From the NCBI GenBank assembly GCA_945920185.1, contig CAMEJP010000009.1, positions 1 through 43,420 on the forward strand: 43,420 bases of DNA, read 5' to 3'. The stretch is from an uncultured Eubacterium sp. (GTDB taxonomy: Bacteria > Bacillota > Clostridia > Lachnospirales > Lachnospiraceae). The translations under genes and the position numbers were made by a program. This document shows positions 24,895 to 31,998 of this stretch, one piece after another. Positions within the stretch are counted from its first letter, which is position 1. Each line of letters opens with the position of its first letter. Under the pieces are notes generated by a model. It searched no databases, was not told where the DNA came from, and was given only the letters and a program-made list of their open reading frames with translations.

Positions 24895-25038
24895 AGCAAA
24901 CACTTCCTTTCCTGTATCTGACTGAATTATAATCCGGCACTGTGAACTCAGTACAAAATTCAGGAAAAATCTGTGTAAAAATTAGGTATCTTTATGCTCA
25001 TCCTCTGTCATTTTCTAAAGCTCTATCAAAACACGCAC

Positions 25039-25500
25039 TTACGCCCACATTGTAAATATCCAATAGCAAAGCCCCAAAAGCCAGCTTGAAAATATTCCGT
25101 AAAGTATTACGGGACCTGCTATGACAAATATTCTTGTTCCTTTTCCGAATACCTCTCCCTCAACACCATACTCTATGGCTGCCGCCGCTATGGAATTTGC
25201 AAAACCTGTAATAGGTACAAGGGTTCCCGCACCGCACCATTTTGCAAGAAGAGGATATACATTAAATCCCGTAAGAAGTACGCTTGCCAGTATAAGTACC
25301 AGCATTGTAAAAAGTGCCGCATCCTCTTTATCTGCCCCAAGATGTATAAACAGATTTGTAAATATCTGTCCTATGGTACATATAATGCCTCCGCTTATAA
25401 ACGCTTTCAGGCATGCCAGTGGCAGACTTGTTTTTGGTGTAACATCTTTTACATAATCGTTATATCTTTTGTCACGCTCCTGCTTAACTATATCCTTCAT
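25039..25500 (-). CDS. spoVAC: stage V sporulation protein AC (SpoVAC)
   Basis: This 153-residue membrane protein carries the family start (a charged 25-residue stretch) followed by four helices and the Gly-rich loop WCGAGTLVPITGFANSI at about 88-104. In Bacillus SpoVAC behaves as a mechanosensitive channel component in dipicolinate release. GAGGT precedes the ATG. It lies 39 bases after spoVAB. Confidence 0.94.
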   Translation of the reverse strand: MKDIVKQERDKRYNDYVKDVTPKTSLPLACLKAFISGGIICTIGQIFTNLFIHLGADKEDAALFTMLVLILASVLLTGFNVYPLLAKWCGAGTLVPITGFANSIAAAAIEYGVEGEVFGKGTRIFVIAGPVILYGIFSSWLLGLCYWIFTMWA

Positions 25501-25539
25501 TTTCGCTTACCTCTTTTCTGATTCAATACTTATTTCACA

Positions 25540-25953
25540 TCAGCCGGTCAGTATAAAGGCATCAAGAAGGCTTCCAAGCACCTTGCCGACAGCCAGTGCC
25601 ACTACCACATACCCAAGACCCGTGCTTATTCTTACACGTCTTACAAATATAGGTATTGCCTTTATTACCTCCGCAAGTGCTATAACCACACACCCGCTGA
25701 AAGCTCCTGCAAATACCGCGTAAACTGAACCGGCAAAAAGTCCCAGACCTGTATGGACGTCAAATACAAAAATCACATTTCCGACTATCGCGCCAAGAGC
25801 CATAATCTCCTCCACGAGATACAGATTATCCCTTGTCTTTGTAAAATGCAGCATTCTGTTGGCTACCCTTATGGTTGTCAAAAGTGCAAACAGACCTGCC
25901 GATACCACCAGGCCGCCCGAAAATGCCAATAGTGCCACTGCTACGCTGTTCAT
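25540..25953 (-). CDS. spoVAB: stage V sporulation protein AB (SpoVAB)
   Basis: A 137-residue protein with about five hydrophobic segments and the family pattern AFSGGLVVSAGLFALLT near the start and FAGAFSGCVVIALAEVI in the middle. Its ATG overlaps the stop of spoVAA (TAATG), with GGAGG 13 bases upstream, so it is likely translated by coupling. SpoVAA and SpoVAB are absent from many Clostridia, so this longer operon is a useful taxonomic pointer. Confidence 0.9.
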   Translation of the reverse strand: MNSVAVALLAFSGGLVVSAGLFALLTTIRVANRMLHFTKTRDNLYLVEEIMALGAIVGNVIFVFDVHTGLGLFAGSVYAVFAGAFSGCVVIALAEVIKAIPIFVRRVRISTGLGYVVVALAVGKVLGSLLDAFILTG

Positions 25954-26585
25954 TATTTCTTCATTTCCTCCTTCATACGCTCTGCCTTGTCGAACAGTGC
26001 GTCATCGATTTCCCTCTCATATGCCGTCTGCTCTACCTCAATAGGACTTGGATCATTAGTAATCTTTTTACCGCAGAAATGATTATAAAACACCAGTATA
26101 CCCATTCCGAAGCCTATACTGTACATAATCTCCATAAGCTTATTATCCCCGCTTACGCCAAAAAATTCATAGAGATTTGAAAATATTCCCGGAATATCAA
26201 CGTCATTGTCATACGCTATAATAGTGAATGCGCTTCCGCAAAATGTAAGAATACATATAAATATAAGATTGACAAATTTAAGTATTTCTCCACGATACCA
26301 CGGCTTACTCTCGTCAATGTAATCTATCACAAAATCTTCTTCACCGATATTCTCTATCTGAACACCCGGACATACATCATTTATCTTCTTTATGACATCC
26401 ATCACCGAAAACACTATTCTGTCACGTTTTACCTTCGGTGCCACATGCACCAGCTTAATGGCATTAACCTTGCTTTCAAGCGTCTTATCATCGCAAAATA
26501 CATCCGCTATGCTTCCTATCGTAACGTCTTTTTCCGACACCTCATTATTACGTTCAAATCTGATGTATACAATAAAATCCCCCAT
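25953..26585 (-). CDS. spoVAA: stage V sporulation protein AA (SpoVAA)
   Basis: A 210-residue protein with a soluble N-terminal region (1-100) that begins MGDFIVYIRFER and contains the IGSIADVF motif, followed by two membrane helices (about 106-127 and 153-172) and a charged tail. ATG 26585 is preferred over the frame start at 26618 because AAGGAG lies 9 bases upstream and the earlier codons overlap the promoter. First gene of the spoVA operon. Confidence 0.9.
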   Translation of the reverse strand: MGDFIVYIRFERNNEVSEKDVTIGSIADVFCDDKTLESKVNAIKLVHVAPKVKRDRIVFSVMDVIKKINDVCPGVQIENIGEEDFVIDYIDESKPWYRGEILKFVNLIFICILTFCGSAFTIIAYDNDVDIPGIFSNLYEFFGVSGDNKLMEIMYSIGFGMGILVFYNHFCGKKITNDPSPIEVEQTAYEREIDDALFDKAERMKEEMKK

Positions 26586-26606
26586 ACACTCACGCTCCTT
26601 CTTAGG

Positions 26607-26636
26607 TAGTATGAGCATATGGGGGACAAAATATCA
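26607..26636 (-). promoter_or_regulatory. sigma-G/sigma-F-type forespore promoter of spoVA
   Basis: In minus sense CATACTA (26607-26613), an exact match to the sigma-G -10 pattern, lies 17 bases after TGATAT (26631-26636), which resembles the -35. It is 21 bases before the spoVAA start and fits forespore-specific expression as known for spoVA in Bacillus. Confidence 0.7.
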
Positions 26637-26646
26637 CATAAATTTA

Positions 26647-27210
26647 TTATTTTATATTATTTTCTGCATAATAATCTTCAAACAATTTATTGACAGCATC
26701 AAGTGTATCCGTCGAAATACTTGGAAGGTCCTTTCCCCATGCCTTTGTAGCCTGGTCAAAGCCCTTCTGTACGGCTTCCTGCATTTTTTTCATCTTCTCA
26801 GGGTCATCTCCTGCCAAAGCCTTGGCAAAATCAAACATTCTCTCTGAGGTCTGCTTTACACCCCAGTATCCGTCTTCCGCTATGTCAGCCTTAGCCTGTG
26901 CGATGGTATCTGCATCCGCCGTAAAGTTTCCTTCTGCAAGCTTTTTCCACATATCATCAGCCGTACCGATTGTCACGCCCTGCTTTTTAAACATCGTAGT
27001 GACAAGATTTTGAAGCTGAGAAAGTCTTTCCTGTGTATCCGCCTTCATCCTGGCGATTACCTTGCTTCGCTCGGCACTTGTACTCTTGCTTGGTTCGTAT
27101 ACCGCTGCTGCCTCCGTCTTAGTAGTCTTAGTTTCTTCCTGCTTTTTTGTGTTGCTGTATGCGGCAGTACCATATGTATCTGCTGCTGATGTTACTCCGT
27201 TAACATTCAT
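26647..27210 (-). CDS. helical protein, possible DUF5610-like, paired with an FliD-like gene
   Basis: The 187-residue protein starts with a flexible Ala/Thr/Lys-rich stretch (1-50), then two helical parts. The second (about 115-180) has a distinctive pattern, YWGVKQTSERMFDFAKALAG, then a DPEKMKKM-x-AVQKGFDQA helix and a closing FEDYYAENN. I have the impression of a conserved domain with the YWGV-QT-x-R-x-x-DFA pattern (possibly DUF5610) seen in motile bacteria, but could not check. AAGGAGG precedes ATG 27210. The frame runs on to 27339, but that part overlaps the upstream gene. No signal peptide or membrane helix. Function unknown. Co-transcription with the FliD-like gene (73-base gap) suggests a link with flagella or secretion. 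Confidence 0.7.
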   Translation of the reverse strand: MNVNGVTSAADTYGTAAYSNTKKQEETKTTKTEAAAVYEPSKSTSAERSKVIARMKADTQERLSQLQNLVTTMFKKQGVTIGTADDMWKKLAEGNFTADADTIAQAKADIAEDGYWGVKQTSERMFDFAKALAGDDPEKMKKMQEAVQKGFDQATKAWGKDLPSISTDTLDAVNKLFEDYYAENNIK

Positions 27211-27283
27211 AATATTGCCTCCTTGCCATAAAATGATAAAACAATAAACTTCACTTAAAATAAGTCCAAAATAATGCCATTCA

Positions 27284-27961
27284 TTACAAATACTGATTAA
27301 AGCTGCTGCTTCCCGTTGTAGCTGCCGCACTCTGTGCATAATTGCCTATTGTTGTTGCCTTGCTTGCAACTGCAAACGACAATGACGAGGTTCCGTTGAA
27401 TATACTCTTAACAGCGTCTTCACCGGCATTTTTAAGCTTGTCCTCATCAATGGTAAGCTTGTTGTCAGAGCCGATGGTAATGCCTATATTCTCCAGACTC
27501 TTGGCATATGTATTAACCGTACCCGTAAGGAATTTGGTGGTGCTTGTGACATTTTTTGTAACAGTATTCTTTGTGGAATCAAGCAGATTATTATAATCAC
27601 TCACAAACTGCTTAACGCCCTTAATCGTATCTTCTGAACCTGAATCAGCAGAAAACACAGAGCCTTTGCCCTTAGAATACATAGCAGTAGCCGACTTTAC
27701 AAGCTTATCTGCACTGCTCTTAACATCCGTCAGCGTCTTGTCAACAGTCTTTAACCTGTCTGTACTGCCTGCATTCTTTCCGTTCAGAATATCTCCTGCT
27801 GCACTGCTTGTCTTGCCTGACTTAGTATCGTAATATGCATTAAGAAGCTTTTTATAGCTGCCGCTCTTGATTGACGAATAATCAGACAGTGACGCATAGA
27901 ATGAGTTACCTGAATTATTGGACAGACCTGAAAACAATCCGCTAAAATAGTTAAAGTTCAT
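27284..27961 (-). CDS. short FliD-like (flagellar cap-like) protein
   Basis: A 225-residue protein rich in Ser, Thr, Asn and Lys and without cysteine, as in flagellar filament proteins. The middle segment VKQFVSDYNNLLDSTKN followed by LENIGITIGSDNKLTIDEDKL (about 128-190) matches the C-terminal pattern of FliD, in which a 'F-x-x-x-YN' helix is followed by a 'GI ... G-x-L-x-x-D' strand. Full FliD proteins are 400-900 residues, so this is a reduced relative or a different export substrate using the same end domain. There is no Sec signal peptide. GGAGG lies 8 bases before ATG 27961. No other flagellar gene is in the window, and its promoter looks sigma-A, not sigma-D. Confidence 0.7.
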   Translation of the reverse strand: MNFNYFSGLFSGLSNNSGNSFYASLSDYSSIKSGSYKKLLNAYYDTKSGKTSSAAGDILNGKNAGSTDRLKTVDKTLTDVKSSADKLVKSATAMYSKGKGSVFSADSGSEDTIKGVKQFVSDYNNLLDSTKNTVTKNVTSTTKFLTGTVNTYAKSLENIGITIGSDNKLTIDEDKLKNAGEDAVKSIFNGTSSLSFAVASKATTIGNYAQSAAATTGSSSFNQYL

Positions 27962-28043
27962 CCTTTTCTCCTCCTTTCGTAAAATATTTGATTGGGAACA
28001 TACCCCATTTTTTTTACACAACAGGTACAATATCCCTATTTTC

Positions 28044-28072
28044 ATTATAATACCACAGCTATAATTTTACAA
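28044..28072 (-). promoter_or_regulatory. sigma-A promoter of the FliD-like gene pair
   Basis: Minus sense TTGTAA (28067-28072), 17-bp spacer, TATAAT (28044-28049), about 82 bases before the start codon. Confidence 0.75.
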
Positions 28073-28110
28073 TAGTATTTGCATTGAAAAATACTGTCTG
28101 TTTAAAAACA

Positions 28111-28139
28111 TTAAAAACGGCACTCTTTACGAGTGCCGT
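28111..28139 (-). terminator. intrinsic terminator of the fucO-like gene
   Basis: Perfect 9-bp stem ACGGCACTC (28117-28125) / GAGTGCCGT (28131-28139) with loop TTTAC. In minus sense it is followed by TTTTTAA. It is 24 bases after the stop. Confidence 0.88.
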
Positions 28140-28162
28140 CCACATCTTTTATTCATAATATC

Positions 28163-29311
28163 TTAAATCAAGCTCTTGTAAAGCTCTGTAATCTCCTCTA
28201 CGCTTGTTTCGCGAGGATTGCCCGGACGGCAAGCGTCGTCATAAGCTGACTGAGCGAGGAAAGGTATATCCTCAGGTTTTACAATATCCTTCAAATCAGC
28301 AGGAATACCTACATCCTGTGCAAGCTTTCTTACTGCTTCTATTGCTGCGCTTCTGTATTCGTCAACAGTCATATTTTCTGTGCCGCATACACCCATAGCC
28401 TTCGCTATATCACGATATTTCTCGCCTGTTGCAGGAGCATTGTACTCCATAACGGTAGGAAGAATAATGGCATTAGCTATTCCGTGAGGAGTATCATACA
28501 ACGCTCCCAAAGGATGCGCCATAGAATGAACTATTCCAAGACCGACATTTGAAAATCCCATTCCTGCTATGTACTGTCCAAGAGCCATTCCTTCTCTGCC
28601 CTCCGGTGTATTCTCAACCGCACCTCTTAAGTTCTTTGATATTATCTCAATTGCTTTCAGGTGGAACATATCAGAAAGCTCCCATGCACCTGCTGTTATA
28701 TATCCCTCAATGGCGTGCGTCAGTGCATCCATACCTGTTGCCGCAGTAAGTCCCTTTGGCATGCTTGACATCATATCAGGGTCTACAACTGCCACTATAG
28801 GAATATCATGCGGGTCAACGCATACCATTTTACGGTTTTTCTCGGCATCAGTTATAACATAATTGATAGTAACCTCTGCCGCAGTACCTGCCGTAGTAGG
28901 AACAGCTATAATAGGAACGCAAGGCTTCTTTGTAGGCGCAACACCCTCAAGGCTTCTTACATCCGCAAATTCAGGATTATTGATGATAATGCCTATTGCC
29001 TTTGCGGTATCCATTGAAGAACCGCCGCCTATTGCTATTATGTAGTCCGCACCGGCTGCCTTAAATGCCGCTACACCGCTTTGAACATTTTCAATAGTTG
29101 GATTAGGCTTTATTTCAGAATATACTTCATACGCAAGACCATTTTCATCAAGTACATCAAGTACCTTCTTTGTTACGCCAAACTTAATCAGGTCAGGGTC
29201 TGAGCATACCAAAGCCTTCTTAAATCCCCTGCCAATCGCCTCAGTTGCAATATTTTTGATTGCACCTGAACCATGATAAGATGTTTCATTCAAAATAAAT
29301 CTCTGTGCCAT
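28163..29311 (-). CDS. fucO: iron-dependent alcohol dehydrogenase, lactaldehyde reductase type (FucO-like)
   Basis: A 382-residue group III alcohol dehydrogenase that should reduce lactaldehyde, from fucose or rhamnose breakdown, to 1,2-propanediol with NADH. The NAD-binding loop GGGSSMDT is at 95-102. Iron ligands are Asp195, His199, His262 and His276. From memory it matches E. coli FucO over its full length, including identical blocks such as NNPEFADVRSLEG and AGTAAEVTINYVITD. AAAGGAG supports ATG 29311. It has its own promoter and terminator. A role in disposing of lactaldehyde from pectin rhamnose fits the left-hand locus but is an inference, since no rhamnose isomerase, kinase or aldolase is in view. 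Confidence 0.87.
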   Translation of the reverse strand: MAQRFILNETSYHGSGAIKNIATEAIGRGFKKALVCSDPDLIKFGVTKKVLDVLDENGLAYEVYSEIKPNPTIENVQSGVAAFKAAGADYIIAIGGGSSMDTAKAIGIIINNPEFADVRSLEGVAPTKKPCVPIIAVPTTAGTAAEVTINYVITDAEKNRKMVCVDPHDIPIVAVVDPDMMSSMPKGLTAATGMDALTHAIEGYITAGAWELSDMFHLKAIEIISKNLRGAVENTPEGREGMALGQYIAGMGFSNVGLGIVHSMAHPLGALYDTPHGIANAIILPTVMEYNAPATGEKYRDIAKAMGVCGTENMTVDEYRSAAIEAVRKLAQDVGIPADLKDIVKPEDIPFLAQSAYDDACRPGNPRETSVEEITELYKSLI

Positions 29312-29369
29312 TTTTCATTCTCCTTTCACATGTATAAAAACCGCCCGACACTAAAATGTATCTAATATT

Positions 29370-29398
29370 ATTTTACTACTATCTGCAATTTTATACAA
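29370..29398 (-). promoter_or_regulatory. sigma-A promoter of the fucO-like gene
   Basis: Minus sense TTGTAT (29393-29398), 17-bp spacer, TAAAAT (29370-29375). An overlapping alternative is TTGCAG with TTAGAT. About 58 bases before the start codon. Confidence 0.5.
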
Positions 29399-29425
29399 GA
29401 ATTTTGTGAAAAATATGTCATACTT

Positions 29426-30598
29426 TTAAGCTTTTTTTATCTCACCCGCTTTTACAAGCGACCACTTTGCAACACTAGGTCCTAAAATCGAGTATATAAA
29501 TGTTGAGCAGAGTATTACCGTTCTTATGGCAGGTCCGTATTGAGGCACCAGCTTCTGTGCCACCATTATAAGACCTAGTGCCACTCCTGCCTGAGGCATG
29601 AGAGTAGGTCCCAGATATTTGCAGGTTGCCGCGTCCTGATGAGTCAGCTTTCCACCGACAAATGCGCCAAGCATCTTTCCTGCCACTCTCATAACAACAT
29701 ACACTATGCCTATAAGTCCTATGCTCTTAAGCTCATTAAGTGCAAATCCTGCACCGCTTATTGTAAAGAAAAGCATAAGAAGAGGCGGCGTAAATGCGTT
29801 TGATATATCCATAAGTTCATCTATATCATTTGACAGATTAACCATAGCCGCACCAAGCGCCATACAGCTTAAAAGTGATGAACCTCCTACCATTCCCGAA
29901 AGCCATATTGTAATCATAACTATGCCCACAATAACGCACAGCCTGTTTGCCGCCTTCTTAAAATGTCTTAGGAATATCATCATAACCATTGCCATAAAAA
30001 AGCCAAGCACAAACGATATAAATACTTCATAAAGAGGAGTAAGTGCCGACATTATTGAAAATGCCTTTCCGCTTTCCATACTCTTTACTATTGTAGTGGC
30101 AAATCCAAAAGCAATAAGTGCCGTTGCGTCATCTATTGCCACCACGCTCATAAGCATTGAGGTCATGGGACCTTTTGCATTGTACTGCTTTACTACCATA
30201 ATGGTCTGGGCAGGAGCCGTTGCTGCTGATATTGCACTAAGAAGAATTGACAGAGGAAGCGGGAATCTAAGCAGAACACATGCCAAAAGAACAAGTGCCA
30301 CGGCACCAAAACTCTCAAGGCAGGCTATAACCACCGGTGCTGCACCCACTTTCTTAAAGTATGAGATTTTAAACTCACTTCCTATGGAAAATGCTATAAA
30401 TCCTAATGCTATATCAGAAGCAACGCCAAAGTTATCCACCATATCGGCAGATATGATGTTAAAACAGCATGGTCCAAGAAGAAGACCTGCTATCAGGTAT
30501 CCTGTGACATTCGGCATTTTAAGGTGCTTGACAAGCCTTCCGAATATAAGAGCTGTCAGCATAACAATGCCTATGTCAAAAATAATCGTGTCACTCAT
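29426..30598 (-). CDS. CPA2-family monovalent cation/proton antiporter
   Basis: The 390-residue membrane protein has about 12-13 helices and exchanges Na+ or K+ for protons. Family marks are the start FGRLVKHLKMPNVTGYLIAGLLLGP, the unwound-helix segment SAATAPAQ (124-131) and the ion-binding Asp pair Asp156-Asp157 in VAIDDATALI. Unlike KefB/KefC it ends after the membrane domain, with no RCK (TrkA-N) domain. Instead the gene just upstream encodes a PII-like protein and overlaps it by 8 bases, so regulation may be supplied in trans. AAGGAA precedes the ATG. Ion specificity cannot be told from the sequence. Confidence 0.88.
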   Translation of the reverse strand: MSDTIIFDIGIVMLTALIFGRLVKHLKMPNVTGYLIAGLLLGPCCFNIISADMVDNFGVASDIALGFIAFSIGSEFKISYFKKVGAAPVVIACLESFGAVALVLLACVLLRFPLPLSILLSAISAATAPAQTIMVVKQYNAKGPMTSMLMSVVAIDDATALIAFGFATTIVKSMESGKAFSIMSALTPLYEVFISFVLGFFMAMVMMIFLRHFKKAANRLCVIVGIVMITIWLSGMVGGSSLLSCMALGAAMVNLSNDIDELMDISNAFTPPLLMLFFTISGAGFALNELKSIGLIGIVYVVMRVAGKMLGAFVGGKLTHQDAATCKYLGPTLMPQAGVALGLIMVAQKLVPQYGPAIRTVILCSTFIYSILGPSVAKWSLVKAGEIKKA

Positions 30599-30938
30599 AT
30601 TTCCTTATTCCCTTCGTAAAATCAACAGGAATACTGAATACTATTCCTACATTCTCGTGGTTCAAATCGCCCACTACCTTTTCAATAGCAGTCACTGCCG
30701 TCTCCACTTCGTCTTTTTCAAGCACCATAAGGATAGTGTTGCTCTTTGCTCTTGAAGGAGAATTAAGCACGCCTCTTATCGCGCCGAAAAACACCGAGCT
30801 TTCCTCATCATGATGAAGCATCTTTGCCATTCCGGTGCTTTCTATTACCGTAGCACCTCTTATTCCGGACTCTTCAAGCTCTGTAAGCACTTCATCAAGT
30901 TTTTCATGATTGTTAAGCACAAATACCAAAAGTTCCAT
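30591..30938 (-). CDS. PII-like signalling protein coupled to the antiporter
   Basis: A 115-residue protein with the beta-alpha-beta-beta-alpha-beta plan of the PII/CutA-like superfamily: strand MELLVFVLN, helix KLDEVLTELEESG, strand ATVIES, a flexible central stretch at about 36-62 in the T-loop position, strand SNTILMVLE, helix ETAVTAIEKVV and strand VGIVFSIPVD. The canonical PII uridylylation tyrosine motif is not seen. PII-like proteins placed next to transporters often bind a nucleotide or small ion and open or close the transporter. The overlap with the CPA2 gene suggests that here. GAGAGGT precedes the ATG. Ligand unknown. Confidence 0.8.
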   Translation of the reverse strand: MELLVFVLNNHEKLDEVLTELEESGIRGATVIESTGMAKMLHHDEESSVFFGAIRGVLNSPSRAKSNTILMVLEKDEVETAVTAIEKVVGDLNHENVGIVFSIPVDFTKGIRKYE

Positions 30939-30984
30939 TTTTTACCTCTCTTTCCAAAACATCCTTTCCGAACGTTTAAACATT

Positions 30985-31308
30985 CTAAGCTACAAACACA
31001 AGCTGTACAAGAAGCATATACAGCACCGTTCCGCCTCCTATGCTTACCACCAGATTATGCCACAGCTTGTGAGCTATAACCACATAAATCACGGCTATTA
31101 TCTCAGCAAGCCCGTGGGTAGGTCCCAGTATATCCATACCCTTTAAGCAGTATACCACCAGCATACCTATGATTGCATACGGAAGCACATCGCCAAGATA
31201 TTTTATAAGCTTGGGTGTTTTTCTGTTCTCTCTAAACACTATAAAAGGTATCGCCCTTGTCATAAGCGTTACCACCGACATAACCGCTATCGATATAAGA
31301 GTTTTCAT
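30985..31308 (-). CDS. azlD: branched-chain amino acid exporter small subunit AzlD
   Basis: The 107-residue membrane protein has four helices and the family's VTLMTRAIPFIVF motif (about 13-25) and LPYAIIGMLVVY (42-53). It works with AzlC as a two-component permease exporting leucine-type amino acids or analogues. Its ATG overlaps the azlC stop by 4 bases, indicating coupled translation. Confidence 0.9.
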   Translation of the reverse strand: MKTLISIAVMSVVTLMTRAIPFIVFRENRKTPKLIKYLGDVLPYAIIGMLVVYCLKGMDILGPTHGLAEIIAVIYVVIAHKLWHNLVVSIGGGTVLYMLLVQLVFVA

Positions 31309-31997
31309 GTGCGCGTCCTCCCTTCAATCCTCTGTCTGAAGCCTAAAAGAAGTGCAAGCATGAACATCATCGAAAGCACTATAAAATTGTCAGGTCCCAC
31401 AAGAAGTAAAGCTATGACAGACACCACAACTCCTATAAGGGCAGGTATGTGATTTTTTACGGTTTCCCACTGTTCTACAAATATGACCACAAAAAGCGCC
31501 GTCATCGCAAAGTCTATGCCTGTTGAGTCAAACTTTATGAAAGAACCGGCAAGTGCGCCAATCGTTGAACCGAATACCCAGTAGCTTTGGTCAAGAAGTG
31601 CAATAAAAAAGTAAAACCATTTTTCGTCCACTCCTTCCGGAGCCTTTGTACTGCAAAGAAGCGAATATGTCTCATCCGTCAGGGAAAATATCATATATGG
31701 CTTTTTCTTTCCCATACCCTTAAATTTTCCGAGCATCGACAGACCGTAAAACAAATGTCTTGCATTTACCATAAACGTCATAACAGCCGTATTTATGATA
31801 TTTGCTCCTCCGGCAAGAAGATTTACTCCCAAAAACTGACCGCTGCCCGCATAAATAGTGAGCGACATTAATATCGCCCACATAAAATGATAACCCTTAC
31901 TTGTCAAAGACACTCCGAATGCTATTCCCAGAAACAGATACCCTAAAAATACAGGTATTGTATGTGGAAACGCTGCCCTAAAAGCCTTCTTTTTCAT
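31305..31997 (-). CDS. azlC: branched-chain amino acid exporter large subunit AzlC
   Basis: A 230-residue permease subunit with six to seven helices. Family signatures are FLGYLFLGIAFGV (17-29), YAGSGQFLGVNLL and NARHLFYGLSM (about 78-88), then the conserved TDETYSLL segment. It starts one base after the glgP stop, with the ribosome-binding site CAGGAAA inside glgP, so it is probably read from the malQ-glgP transcript. A functional tie to glycogen is not obvious. Confidence 0.92.
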   Translation of the reverse strand: MKKKAFRAAFPHTIPVFLGYLFLGIAFGVSLTSKGYHFMWAILMSLTIYAGSGQFLGVNLLAGGANIINTAVMTFMVNARHLFYGLSMLGKFKGMGKKKPYMIFSLTDETYSLLCSTKAPEGVDEKWFYFFIALLDQSYWVFGSTIGALAGSFIKFDSTGIDFAMTALFVVIFVEQWETVKNHIPALIGVVVSVIALLLVGPDNFIVLSMMFMLALLLGFRQRIEGRTRT

Positions 31998-31998
31998 A

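Noticed and set aside
30655-30680. GGTTCAAATC resembling a tRNA T-arm
   Set aside because: It is inside the PII-like coding region, and no acceptor stem, anticodon arm or D-arm could be placed around it.
30096-30755. 219-codon plus-strand ORF opposite the antiporter gene
   Set aside because: Antisense to the CPA2 and PII-like genes. Membrane-protein genes often give long open antisense frames.
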